DNA of 64,000 bases, from contig WTXG01000006.1 in assembly GCA_022496185.1 (NCBI GenBank), positions 620,001 to 684,000 of the forward strand, read 5' to 3'. Made by a program: the position numbers and the translations under genes. Below the pieces are notes generated by a model that worked only from the letters and a program-made list of their open reading frames with translations, was not told the origin of the DNA and made no database searches. Every line of letters starts with the position of its first letter. The first letter of the stretch is position 1. The DNA is from Multifurca ochricompacta (lineage: Eukaryota > Basidiomycota > Agaricomycetes > Russulales > Russulaceae). Positions 38,573 to 49,142 of the stretch are shown in pieces.

Positions 38573-39755
38573 TTGTCTTCAATTTCAATCGGGATCAGTC
38601 GAGAGAGGTACGTGGTCCATCCCCATCGTAGCATCACACGGCAGGCCCCTCACGGCTTCCTAGGTTTAAAAAAATCTGACCTTACTGACCTTAGAGTCTC
38701 GAGAACTGTGCGCCGTAGTCCTTATGGGCGCGTTCTCACTTCTACCCAAAGGAGCTAGCTCAACAATTAGCGAGGAGAGGCAGACTTCGAGAATTCTAAA
38801 TGGGTACATATCCGGATGGGTACCCCCTCCGGCACGATAGCACAACGTTTAGAGAATGTGATCTTACCGATATCGAGGTCTAGATTTGACGAGATGGCGG
38901 TGAGCTTGATCCTGATCCTGACATTTTAGTCATTTTTGTGGACGCGCCCATTATCCATATGAGCCGTAAGCATTTTGGTTTTTTTCATCCCCTTGCCAAC
39001 ACAGTGGACAATTAAACCTCGTTCGGACAGGCGCAGGTGCAGGAGAGACAAATCATGGATCAGGGACTAGATCATCCATCGCTCTACCTCTCAGTTCTGG
39101 TGCTTGCCAGTAATTGTAATTTTAATCTTGGTCTGGGTCTTGGCCTTGGTTATAAGATAACAACAAATACTAGTCCCCAGCACCTGTGCAGAATGATCCT
39201 TCTTAGTCTATCTCTGCTCTGCCCTTACTTCAAAATTAACTTGCGCTAGTCAGAACACAAATTTTTGCTCCCCATTTGCACAATTTCTAGCTGGGTGCGA
39301 ATAGAATATGATTGTTTTCATGATGAAAAGAAGTGTTCACGTATACACGGACACGGACACTTGTTCTTGTTTGGGAAATAAAAGCAAGCACAATACAATC
39401 TCCAACTCGATGGCACTTGCGATCTCAAAATCTGCTGCATGATTACTTGCCAGTTGACGCATGCCTCATGACTTGCGGGTGAGCACGTTAAAGAGGAAGG
39501 CGGTCAGATAGCGGACGATTCCGTCATGATGCGGGAAAAAAAGGGGTGACTTGTCTCCGGTCGAAGTGTGTACGGATGACGGATGGCGGAATGAAGCTGG
39601 TTCACCTCCCCCTCCCTCCGGGTACATGGACATTCATTATTACACATACGGCCCATAAATAGAACTGTGATTCATCTACAGAACACAGAGCTGATCCGTC
39701 ATGCGGTTGGCGGGTGCTTCCGCAACATAACGTCACCCAGCGGGGGGATTCTGTT

Positions 39756-41089
39756 TTAGAAGTTCTTCTTCTTCTCATCGACCGAAAGGCCGCCTATAGA
39801 ATTCGGGGGCATTAAGAAGCGGTGATTTATGAAAGACGTGATAATACGCACCGGGACCCATATTGACGAGGAGGATGAGACCACCGACAATAGCTAGAAA
39901 AGGGTAACGGAACAAGTAAACACTCGTTGAGCGGACATTCTGACAAACTGAGAAACCTTACATAGGGTCTGGAAGAAGTCATACCTAGAGATCACATGTC
40001 AGCCATCGTGCGTCATAAACACAATAACACCGGCGAACAAATAGGCTCGCATTAGCGATCTATATCAAGTAATACGCACTTGAGGAAGTCCCTTGCGGGA
40101 TGTGCAGAGTGCACACTCCACCAATTATTCACAGCAACGTTGAAGATGCTGAGCGTGAGAACTAGGAACGATGCGGACCACTTCGCCTTGAAGCCGACAG
40201 CTACCATAACGCACGCGATCAAACCAAAGAGAGAAAGGAACGCGCGCCCAATATTCCACGTGCCCTGGAAAATAAAGCCAAGGAAGAGGAAGATGAGAAG
40301 AACGCGTCCCGCGAGAAGGAAGCTAAGGAAAGACGTGAGGCAAAATCACGCGTTTAATAGAGAGACGACGTCTATTTCCTGCGGTCATTCTCACTGATGC
40401 TCGGGATGCCAGCAAAGAGTTTCTTGCGTGACACCATCGAATCGCTAAATACCATGAAAAGGCCACCAATGACGGAAAGATTGCGGAGGAAGAAAGTCAT
40501 GTCGAAAATGAGACCATAGCCAAACCCTTGAACGATGACCACGCCGAACAGACCCGCGACGGCATATTCTGTATGGCGCTTTGTTACGACTGCACCGGAG
40601 CCGACGAGCATTGTCTAAAAAAAGGGAAAGGAGAGGGAAAATATCATGACATATGCTAAAGCAAGGAAAGAGGAGGGAACATACGATGACATTGAGAATG
40701 AGGAAAATGTGAGAGATTCCTCGAGGAAAATGCCTATGTCTGATGGGGGAAGGGAGTCGGTTGATGAATGTACACATGCGTGGGACGTATGACACGTACC
40801 TCTGCAAATACCACAGCTGGTCACTCCATTGTGTGATAATCCTCAATGAATCCTCAAGGAAAGTGACTATGATTAAAAAGCGTCCGACAGCAGGAAGATG
40901 AGGTCTGAGAGGTTGGGAATAAATTTCGACATAGTCCTCGATCTGCTTTGCATAGTAGCGAAGCTGTTCAACCGGGTTTTCTGGGTCTGCAGCCCTGTAG
41001 CCGGACGAGGGTTGTGAGTTACCGATGCCGTGAGGGTCTGGACTATAACCAACACCCTGTGGGCGAGTAAGACTTATACGAGAGGACAT
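39756..41089 (-). CDS. ERV29: ERV29/SURF4 ER cargo receptor
   Basis: Multi-pass receptor that loads soluble secretory cargo into COPII vesicles. ATG 41089-41087 opens MSSRISLTRPQGVGYSPDPHG; then come QLRYYAKQIEDYVEIYSQPL (about 40960) and RPHLPAVGRFLIIVTFLEDS (about 40895-40840), the family's first membrane segment. After introns: FPRGISHIFLILNVIV (about 40725), GSGAVVTKRHTEYAVAGLFG (about 40605), GYGLIFDMTFFLRNLSVIGG (about 40520), then FAGIPSISENDR and later segments. The last exon reads GLSVDEKKKNF with stop complement 39756-39758. It ends in KKNF, a KKXX COPI retrieval signal, as expected for a receptor cycling between ER and Golgi. Divergent from the coiled-coil gene, with 272 bp between start codons. 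Confidence 0.93.
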
Positions 41090-41361
41090 GGTCAAAGAGA
41101 AATGAGTATGAGGAAACGGGCGGGGCAAGAGGAAAATATAAAATAAAATAAACAAAATAAAACACAGAAAAAAAAAATAGGGGAACGAATAGGTCAACGT
41201 GGCTGTGGCTACGTGGCGAGTTTATTTGTTATTTGTTGTTTGTTGTTTGTATATATGTGTATGTGACAATATTGTGTCACAGTTAGTCACTGTCACTTTT
41301 TACCACTTTTGTCAGTTGTTGTCAGTATCATCAGCGTCGGTGAGCTCAGCTATATCAGACA
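41090..41361. promoter_or_regulatory. Divergent promoter between ERV29 (-) and the coiled-coil gene (+)
   Basis: A 272-bp shared upstream region, A/T-rich with a TATTTGTTGTTTGTTGTTTG repeat (about 41227-41250) and a TGTCAC-rich part (about 41262-41300). No defined operator recognised. Confidence 0.5.
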
Positions 41362-43005
41362 ATGTCTGCTGATGATATCGACTCAGAGTCGTCATCGTCG
41401 AAATGGCAATCAATAAGACCTTGGAATCCTCGTTTCTCATTATCTGTCAGGGAAATAACTTCTGTCTCCGCCACATTTGTCATTTTATCACTTTCAAATC
41501 TACCTTCTTCAGACATCATCATCAATGACCATGACAGTTTCAATCTTCAAGAAGGTAGCCCTACGTCAAAAATCAATCAGTCCATCGTTCCAGATACTCT
41601 TTCAAAAGGTGTCTCGGTCAAAGTCAATGGATCACCTTGGCAAAAATGCCTCGCGCGGCTAGCCGACAACGCGGATGAAGCCATGATCATTATTTATGGA
41701 CTCATGCCTGGACGCCATTATGATATCGAACTTGGCGTCATTCCTGGAGGTGAGAAGCTCCAGGGTCAAATCGTCACCGAGAGTGTCGGTATGTATCCTG
41801 CTAGCTCCTTAATACCCTCATTCATTCATTGTTACTTAGCCAGTGACAACGTGAGATCAAATTCAGATGGTACTCCGCAACTCAACGGCTTTTCATCGAC
41901 CGCCTCTCACGCCCTTGTAATCGATCATAGTTCACCATCGCCCCCATCGCCCCCACCGCCTTTGACACCTAGCGGTCCTTCGTACTCTTCCCAGACCTAT
42001 GAGGATTATCTCGCCACTCTTCAACTTTCTCTTTCTCATCTACAGGCCGAACATGAAACGCTTTCAAACTCACTCAGGTCTGCACGCAGAGACTCCCAGA
42101 AGGCTCAGGCTTCACAACGCACAGAAATTGCTTCTCTCAAACGCGCTGCCCAGAAACACTCTGCTGGGGACACGCGCATGAAACAGAAGGTGCGTGCACT
42201 CGAAGAAGCCGTCAAGCAAGCTACCAAGTGCCGAGAGGATGTCGAAGCCGAGTATGCCATATTAGAAACAACCCGCATCGAACAAGAAGCGGAGCTGTCC
42301 GACGCTTCCCATCGTTTCGAGGAGGCACGGGATCGAGCCGAGGAGTGGCGAACACGCCGGGAGAAAGCGGAGGAGGAGGCAAGTAATAAACTTCAGGGTG
42401 CAAAAGCCGAACTCGCGGCGGTCGAGGCTCGCCTCGAGAAGCTGCGTGCAAAACGTGAGAAGCTGGAGGGTCGCGCCTGTGCTGAAGAAGATGAGGATAG
42501 TTTGGATACCCCAAGCGGCCTGGTCGGCGAGCTCGAGATCAAGTTACGGGAGATGCTGCTTGAGCGTGAGCGTATTGACGCAGACCCATATGGACATATC
42601 GCCACCTCACATTACGAGGACGCCGACAAATCAGTGACAGATGCCCGCGCACAGGGCCACTCGCCAAATCACGGACGCAATACCCACCATTCGCCTGCTC
42701 ACCCGCCACGAGCGAAGCGTTCTGCCCCCCCTTTCTCCCACCAACCTTCGCACTCACACTCGCACGCGCACTCGCGTACCGCAACTTTCACCTCACCTAC
42801 CTCCCCCTCGGCTCCGCGTACCGCTGCGCCAGCACTAACGAGGAACCATCTTGATCGAGGCAGCGCAAAGGGGTCCGTTGCGCGGAGAAAGTCATCGCCC
42901 CCTCCTCACTCCCAGGCGGACAGATCGGCACTGTCACTTAATGCGCCACCTTTTGAACCAGCCTCCATTAAAGGTAAAGCCAATCCAGGACGGTCCACTT
43001 CATAG
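41362..43005 (+). CDS. Coiled-coil protein with N-terminal fibronectin-III-like domain, function unknown
   Basis: Open for 547 codons from M41362 to the TAG 43003-43005. Residues about 20-140 look beta-rich and end in AMIIIYGLMPGRHYDIELGVI (about 41680, given in part), a pattern typical of a fibronectin-III strand F/G, so an FN3-like fold is inferred. A Pro/Ser linker (about 41930-41990) leads to a long coiled coil (about 42000-42590; e.g. SLSHLQAEHETLSNSLRSAR, EIASLKRAAQK, ARLEKLRAKREKLEGR). The tail is low-complexity, with His/Ser repeats (about 42740-42780) and RKSSPPP. A 51-nt GT-AG intron without stop codons (about 41790-41840) probably removes YPASSLIPSFIHCYLA. The architecture seems to recur in Agaricomycetes, but no function is known to me. 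The coding end may extend by splicing near 42972. Confidence 0.75.
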   Translation: MSADDIDSESSSSKWQSIRPWNPRFSLSVREITSVSATFVILSLSNLPSSDIIINDHDSFNLQEGSPTSKINQSIVPDTLSKGVSVKVNGSPWQKCLARLADNADEAMIIIYGLMPGRHYDIELGVIPGGEKLQGQIVTESVGMYPASSLIPSFIHCYLASDNVRSNSDGTPQLNGFSSTASHALVIDHSSPSPPSPPPPLTPSGPSYSSQTYEDYLATLQLSLSHLQAEHETLSNSLRSARRDSQKAQASQRTEIASLKRAAQKHSAGDTRMKQKVRALEEAVKQATKCREDVEAEYAILETTRIEQEAELSDASHRFEEARDRAEEWRTRREKAEEEASNKLQGAKAELAAVEARLEKLRAKREKLEGRACAEEDEDSLDTPSGLVGELEIKLREMLLERERIDADPYGHIATSHYEDADKSVTDARAQGHSPNHGRNTHHSPAHPPRAKRSAPPFSHQPSHSHSHAHSRTATFTSPTSPSAPRTAAPALTRNHLDRGSAKGSVARRKSSPPPHSQADRSALSLNAPPFEPASIKGKANPGRSTS

Positions 43006-43146
43006 AAATGATGATGGGCTGTTGTGGCCCGACCCTGAACACTCGCAAGTACACAATATTTATGGGCTCGCTTTCATCGTGTACCACTTAGCTTCAATGT
43101 AGCATAATAATATTATGAATTGTCGCCTTCCCCGAGTCCGGGTTCG

Positions 43147-45846
43147 TCAGCTTTTCGCCTGTCTAAAAGCGTTTTTGCTCCCACTCCTCATTCCACGCCT
43201 GCGCTCCTTCCGTCCGCTCCTTTCCTGCTCGCTCAATACCCGGATATTAGGATCCTCCCCTCCTTTCTCCATCCCTGCGCCAAACCTCTCCACACCCTTG
43301 GGCACGTTGTCGAGCTTGCGTGATTTCCCACCCTTTCCCACGAGACTGTCTTCCTGTCCTGCCTCTGTCCCTACCCCTCTTCCTGACCTAGATCTCGGAG
43401 TTGGCATCCAGGAGACCTCCACGGACCCGTCACTCTTCCGATGGACGTGCTCATCGGTCTGACTCGCCGTCTCTTTTGGACGTTGTCGGACCGATGCGGA
43501 TCGACGGTGGCCGAAGGAAGCGTCTCTGCCCGCTGTACGGTTAGAAACGATGGACGATTGGGCTTGTAGAGGAACGAGGCGCATATTAGCGTTTGTTGAG
43601 CGGCGAGCTGATGACGGCTTGGTTGGTTTTCGAGGTACGACGAGATCTGAGACAATGTCCTTCATTATCTCGATCAAACGTGTGAGAGAACATACCTCCA
43701 GCTTCACTACTATCTTCACTCTCGTCCCCATGCTCATTGTCGTCCTCACTGTCCAAACTCTCACCCTCAGTCTCGCTCTGGTCATCGGAAGTTACCTTAT
43801 CGCTCTCCTCTTCCTCTTCCTCAACCGCGGTTCTGCTACGCTCCCACCCTTTGCCTTCCACCCCAGGGGCGCGACCCCTCTTTTGTGCAGAGGCGGAAGG
43901 GTTTAGCAGAGCAAACTCACGACTATCCTCGTCAACCTCGAACTCAGGATCCTCGAAGAGCGCCACGAAGCGGGTATCAGAGAGAAGACTCGTCTTCTCC
44001 TTAATGGGAGGTGCCTCATCAACATCCATCGCGGTATTGTCTTTTCCATTGCCTTTTTGCGTTTCCTCTCTTCCCGCTTCTTTTCCCGCTCCTCCTCTCG
44101 CACAATCTTTTCTGCGAGAGCCTTGTTGACCTTGACCTTAACTTGGTCCTTTCGCGTTCGTATTCTTCCTTCTGCGAGCTTGTCCAGCTTTTCCTGGACC
44201 ATCTTCGCGCGGTGCTCTTCGTACACATAAGGGTTGGCGATCACGCGCGCCGCATCGTACAACTTGAGAGAGATAAAGTAGCCATGCATGTATGGTTTGA
44301 GGGCTGGCGTGCCAACGAGATGATCCAGGCCAAGACTGTGGAGGGAATGGCAGTTAAAACGACAGTTAGAACGAGGCGTCGCAGAGGGAATGCCCAAACA
44401 TACGTAGCAAGTTCTGTATGAGATATGAATTTGTAATCTTCGTATATAGTTCGTGTCTCGGCGCTCTCCTCTAGTTCTTCTGTGATGTTCTCAGGAAAGA
44501 ACACCATCGGGGAGCTGGCCCAAGTTGAGGAATATAATACGTTGTCATCTGGATGGCCTCATTCGCCGTCATAGAAGCCCACTACCAGGTAAATGATGAA
44601 GGTCATTCAGGTCAGTTGCTGGGGTCAACGACATGAAATTTTCTGACGGCTGAGGCATAGTTCATCGGACGACAAAGAGAAGAAACAAGCGGGAAACACA
44701 CGTTATTCCGGTCCCAAATTTTGATGACCTTCTTGTCTGCACTAACAACTAAGCCATCACCAGCCATCTTGGATCCAGCTTCAATCCAGGATATCCTTTT
44801 GACGGGGAGTCCATATCCCTGGTCTTTCATTGCGAATGGCCTTCGTGACCGGATGTCATAGAGCAAGGTTGGCCCGTGGACGTGCCAATAGCGTAAGAGA
44901 GACCATCTGATCGCGAAGCCAGGGCAGTGATGGACAACCCTGGGGCAGCATCGCCATCAACGCCAGGAAGTACCATCCATCCGACTGTCCCCACAGGCAT
45001 GAGATGGGAACGAGGCAACGTGAGGATGCCTAGACTATTCCGAGATCTTGGATCCCAAAATTCGACAGTCCCGTTCCCATCGATCCCAAATGCCCATAGC
45101 CCGTGTGCAGAGTTGATGTCGATAGCATTGACCCCGACCACGGTGCTCGCATCATCGCCGCCGAGGACGAGAGGGTTCAGGTAGCGGCCCTGCTCCAAAT
45201 TCAGTCGGTACACCTCATTTCCTGACGCGCCAAAGAGAGCGTCGCAACTGGGAAAGTGGTAGGCAAGCGTCCGACCAAAGCGCGGTATCCGCGTGCGGTA
45301 ATGGAAACCGCCCTGCGTATGCAATTCGATAGTACGATCTGATTGAAGGTGGAGTGTCTTTGTCCAGTCGTCCGAGAGGATCTGTGAATACGTTCAATGA
45401 CAACAAAAGGTCGCCCTTTTCAAAACCCCATTGTCATGCTTTTGAGGTGGGCATAGAGGGTGGAAAAAACTCACTATGAAATCGACGTTTTCGATGTCAG
45501 CGTGCCGTTCGAATTTGAGCGCAAGTTGGTCGAGGTCCCATACGCGCATTTGGGGTTTATATGTCCCAGTAGCGATGACATGATGACCGTCTCGTGTGCT
45601 CTTTACGCGGTTGCTTGCCTCTGGGAACTCGAAATGCTGGATGAGCTCTATGGTACCCTCCACATGTTCGCGAATTGCGCGCTTGCCCTTGATCTTAGCT
45701 GCACGCTTTCGTACAAGCCAGTCTGGTAGAGAGGATGCAGATCCAGAGGCTGCACCATTAACTGTGTAAGCTTTGACCGGGTGTGTGTCTACTGCTCCAT
45801 TGCATTAGGAATCCAGGCCAAGGTTGTCACTCACGGCCACTACCAT
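43147..45846 (-). CDS. ENP2: ENP2/NOL10, WD40 ribosome biogenesis factor
   Basis: Nucleolar SSU-processome protein needed for 18S rRNA maturation. The short first exon (ATG 45846-45844) joins, after an intron, to VKAYTVNGAASGS...LPDWLVRKRAAKIKGKRAIR (about 45770-45680). WD40 part: SNRVKSTRDGHHVIATGTYK and PQMRVWDLDQLALKFERHAD (about 45620-45500), FGRTLAYHFPSCDALFG, GVNAIDINSAHGLWAFG (about 45130), LLYDIRSRRP and DQGYGLPVKRISW (about 44870-44790). Family C-terminal parts: DNITEELEESAETRTIYEDY (about 44500), LVGTPALKPYMHGYF, the basic EEREKKREERKRKK (about 44085-44050), LLSDTRFVALFEDPEFEVDE and GVERFGAGMEKGG (about 43300), ending ...GMRSGSKNAFRQAKS, stop complement 43147-43149. Single missing bases are inferred near 44033, 44873 and, at the first donor, 45834. 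Confidence 0.9.
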
Positions 45847-45903
45847 AATAAGTATTTATAAATATAATATAATAATATTATTTTATTTATTTGTAGTCCC
45901 CCG

Positions 45904-45942
45904 ATCACGTGTCGCTTTTTGGGTATTCACGTGACACGTGAT
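45904..45942. promoter_or_regulatory. Perfect inverted repeat with three CACGTG cores upstream of ENP2
   Basis: ATCACGTGTC (45904-45913) and its exact reverse complement GACACGTGAT (45933-45942) are separated by 19 bp; a further CACGTG lies at 45928-45933. CACGTG is the bHLH E-box (Cbf1/Pho4/Tye7-like factors). The site lies 58-96 bp upstream of the ENP2 start codon, so it is a likely promoter element; factor identity is inference. Confidence 0.65.
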
Positions 45943-46081
45943 AACGAAGGAAGGGAAGGGGAAAGATAACGGAAGAGAACGAAGAAAAAAACAAAGACAA
46001 AAAGATAGATGGATGATAGAATTATTACAGATTATTACAAGGGGGTACCCACATATGGAGGGCTATTCCAAGAGGTCCAAC

Positions 46082-47305
46082 TCAAAATATAAGGACAGTT
46101 GCAAGTACACTAATCAAAATCGTAACAAACAGAGGGTCATGAGAAGCAAGGGCTACGCCAGCGTTGACATTGCTCAAAGATAATCCTGTTTTCGAGACAA
46201 GGCTTGGCTCAGGCACCAATCTAAGAGTAGTACCAGTAGAAGGCTCCGCGGATGTACTCGTTGAAGGAGCAGCAGTTGTAGACGGTGCCACAGGTGGCGT
46301 TGGTGTGGGTGTCCAAGTTTGCATCCAAGCGGGCTATTAACATCCTGATAAATCCTGTGTGGTCCTAATCCGTGAGAGGAAGCCCCACTCACCACAATTT
46401 GATTCCTACACCCCGAAAACAAGCACATTCGCTTATTATGAAACAGGCGTACCAGCGTCGCATCTGAAGCCAAGGGGTAGCAAAGGTCAGGAGCGCTGGT
46501 GATGTCATCTCCAATTAGCATGGCTACTGGCAGGTTCAGAGAACGACTTGCAGAAATGCCCCACTACCAACAAGAGGAGGTAAGGAGCGAAGGAGCGCGC
46601 ATTGAGCACTTGGATGGTGGACAGGAAATTAAGAAAACAAATGGCGAAGGGAAATCGTACGGAGCGCCAGGCGCAGGTATAAGTACTGAATAAATAGCAG
46701 GGAGATTCGGAGACACAAGGTGTCTTGATAAAAAAGTTTGAAGCATAGGCACCTTCGTGGGGACAACCACAGATCGGTAGAATGGCCATGAAAAACAAAA
46801 GGAAACCAAGGTACCACAAGAACAACGCCCCCAAGTTATCGCGACCATGTCTTTGTGTCTGCTGTGCCCATTAGTTCATTGTTCGGCTTCTCATAAGGCA
46901 TGTTGTACGCGTAGCCACCCTGCCCGTAGTAAGGCCGCGGAATCCAGTGTGAGGGATGTAGTATCATTTGTTCTCGGGATGTTCGCAAGGAGAAACCTTG
47001 TTCCAAATGGGAGCAGATTGGCGCCCATTCCGAGCATCCACCAACCCTAACAGCAATGTAACAAACTTTCGTCCAAATAAGGAAACCCGCGGGTCTCCCT
47101 GTGTGGGCTCCGTTGTTAGAGTGAAGAAAGTAAATCAATATCAACATATGGTGAAGAAACAGCCCACAGCAAAGGCGGGAACGAGCACTATGTTTGAAGG
47201 GAAGGTAGGATTAACGAACGCTACCGTTTTCCTCCCACAACGAACGGGCAAGTAACCAGACCTTCAATACACCAGTGCCAATACTGACATAACGTGATAC
47301 GCCAT
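46082..47305 (-). CDS. Multi-pass membrane protein gene, structure unresolved
   Basis: Starts 38 bp after the MUTYH stop. ATG 47305-47303 reads MAYHVMSVLAL, which can splice (about 47272-47222) to FVNPTFPSNIVLVPAFAVGC (about 47221-47165), clearly membrane-like. Then come RPAGFLIWTKVCYIAVR (about 47100-47050), a GANLLPFGTR or alternative-frame segment, GGYAYNMPYEKPNNELMG (about 46910-46860), and GALFLWYLGFLLFFMAILPI (about 46834-46775), another transmembrane segment. The 3' part (46330-46082) encodes a Thr/Pro/Ser-rich stretch ending in hydrophobic FVTILISVLATVLIF, stop complement 46082-46084. The pieces lie in different frames; one or more missing G residues (about 46831-46842 and 47037) would join them. 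Alternatively there are two genes: a small membrane protein ending at 46836 and a signal-peptide/GPI-type protein from ATG 46849. I do not recognise the family. Confidence 0.38.
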
Positions 47306-47343
47306 GCTCAGCAACAAGAATAGAAATGCGCGACTGACTGTAC

Positions 47344-49142
47344 TTACTTGGCCTTCTCGACTTCCTCTAGGCGAAGCCACATGGACTCACTTTTCGACGA
47401 CACTATTAGCTTCCGTTTCTTGGTGTTAGGTACATGGGGAGCTGCCGGAGCACGTCTCATCGCCAGCTCTGGGGGACTAGCACCGCCACCCTCCAGAACA
47501 ACCCACTGTACACGATACGTCTTGCGAATGTGAGAAAACACGTGTAGGACATCTCCAGCTCGCTCAATTTTAATGAGTCGAAGTGCATCAGGCACAGCAC
47601 GCACGTCTAGGCACGGGGACTTTATAAGACAAGATAACAAGGTCAGAGCCGTCTCTCTCTCCTCTGATGCGGATATCGAGACAGGCACTTCGGGCGAGGT
47701 TGGGAATTCTTGTAGGCCTGCGAGGAGTCCTGTAAGGGGGATATTAGATGATCTCCAACCTAAGGTGTCAAACCACGGACCACTGTCCGGTCGTCGAGTG
47801 AGTAGGAACCAGCGATCGTCTTGACAGCGCCACTCGACAACGCTCACAATGTTGAGCTCCTCTCTTTGTTTTTTGCGTTCTGTTTTCATGGGATAAGCCG
47901 TCACTGGTGGTACATCAAAACCCTCCAAGACTGGTATCGGATAGCAAATGGTGCAAAGGTCTTCGATATCTTTAGTCTCGACCTTTATGACGATTCCCAT
48001 CATGGAAAAAGGTTGATCCGATCGGTTTAGGCTCACCTTCCTCTCTGAGATCTGGGATGCACGGCACCATCGCTGTAATGGACAACTATTACAATCTGGA
48101 TCCCGCGGCTTACAGACAGTACTCCCCAGCTCAATCAGAGCCTGGTTGACATCGCCGGCGCACGTTGCTCCTTGGACCATGACCTGAGCTCCCTGCCAAA
48201 GGAGATCGAGAGAAGCTTTGCCCTTGGGAGGTGCATGAATCGCCAGAAGCCGGCTGGCCAGACGGCTGACATTTCCATCTAGCTGGAAAACGCGTCAAGG
48301 CGACACCTACAACAGCCAAATTGTCTTGGCTGACCACAGGAACTTGTTCGTTAAAAGCGATCGAGCATATAGCCCCAGCCGTATAGCGCCCAACGCCTGG
48401 AATCAAAGCCTCCATATCCTTGGCATTATCAGGCAAGCGCCCACCCAGCTCTTGGACAACTTTTTTCGCCGCAGTGAGGAGCCGGGCAGCTCTTGAATAA
48501 TATCCGAGACCCTTCCATAGGCTATTGACCGTGTCCATGTCCGATGCAGCCTTAAGGACGCAAAGTCGTGAGTCATGGAGAGGATGATAGGAGTTTCCGA
48601 TGATATAAGACCTACTAAGTCCTTGATTGCCGGAAAACTTACATATTTTTCACTTGATTGTCCAGGCAGTAATGGTCTACATACTCACCGGTTCATCCAC
48701 CTGTTGTAATAAGGAATTACCGTGGCGACCTGTGTCTGTTGGAGCATAATCTCCGAAATCCAAACCTTCAATACGAAAGGTAGGTTGAAAAAGCAAACAA
48801 CCACAGGCGTTGATGACGCACTTCATATGCTCGCTGGGCCCGTGCATCTGCATCCAAGGAGGGATCGAATGGCTTCCTCCATGGCATCCCACGTGCCTCG
48901 TGCACACTGGAGTACCAGTCAAGTAGTGATGATCTCATGAGATCAGGAGAAGATATCAAGTGCTGGGATAGGACATGAGGGATGTTATAAGTATCGAACG
49001 TTTCCGCGTGAACGTCCGTAGTAGCCTCCTTATTATATGCGGTTGTAGAACGTTTACGCTGTGGCTTCTTGGAAGTTGAAGGGTCAAAGTCTGACATGCT
49101 GTCTTCACTGATGTAGTCAATGATTGTTTTCCTCTTTACCAT
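47344..49142 (-). CDS. Adenine DNA glycosylase MUTYH (MutY)
   Basis: Removes adenine mispaired with 8-oxoguanine in base excision repair. ATG 49142-49140 starts [20 protein letters not shown]; a basic KKPQRKRS segment could be an NLS. The glycosylase core begins [20 protein letters not shown] (about 48930). After an intron comes [19 protein letters not shown] (about 48770) with the catalytic Glu. Then [15 protein letters not shown] (about 48520), the helix-hairpin-helix [17 protein letters not shown] (about 48405) and, across an intron (about 48326-48274), [19 protein letters not shown] with the catalytic Asp. The 4Fe-4S ligands are in [20 protein letters not shown] (about 48125-48060). A NUDIX-like MutT domain follows ([20 protein letters not shown], about 47850) with an in-frame intron (about 47785-47735). 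Stop complement 47344-47346. Confidence 0.94.

Larger units (their letters stand above)
35102..39755. other. Gene-empty stretch, 4.65 kb, between convergent WOPR and ERV29 genes
   Basis: The longest gap in the window. No open frame has recognisable domains. The better candidates, 36643-36936 (+, 97 codons), 37204-37488 (-) and 37528-37845 (+), lack coherent composition or splice partners. The stretch is rich in simple repeats (35728-35762, 37126-37150, 38280-38296, 38546-38572), an oligo-A tract (about 36240-36258) and poly-T/poly-C stretches near 37314-37375. No transposon ends, tRNA or rRNA were seen. It may hold long 3' UTRs, a non-coding RNA or a decayed element. Confidence 0.5.

Noticed and set aside
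27371..39755. Transposable elements or LTR pairs in the gene-poor blocks
   Set aside because: No reverse transcriptase, integrase or transposase motif, and no long terminal repeats or clear target-site duplications could be seen by eye.
42221..42784. Minus-strand open frames opposite the coiled-coil gene
   Set aside because: They are antisense shadows of a strongly biased Glu/Arg/Lys-rich coding sequence.
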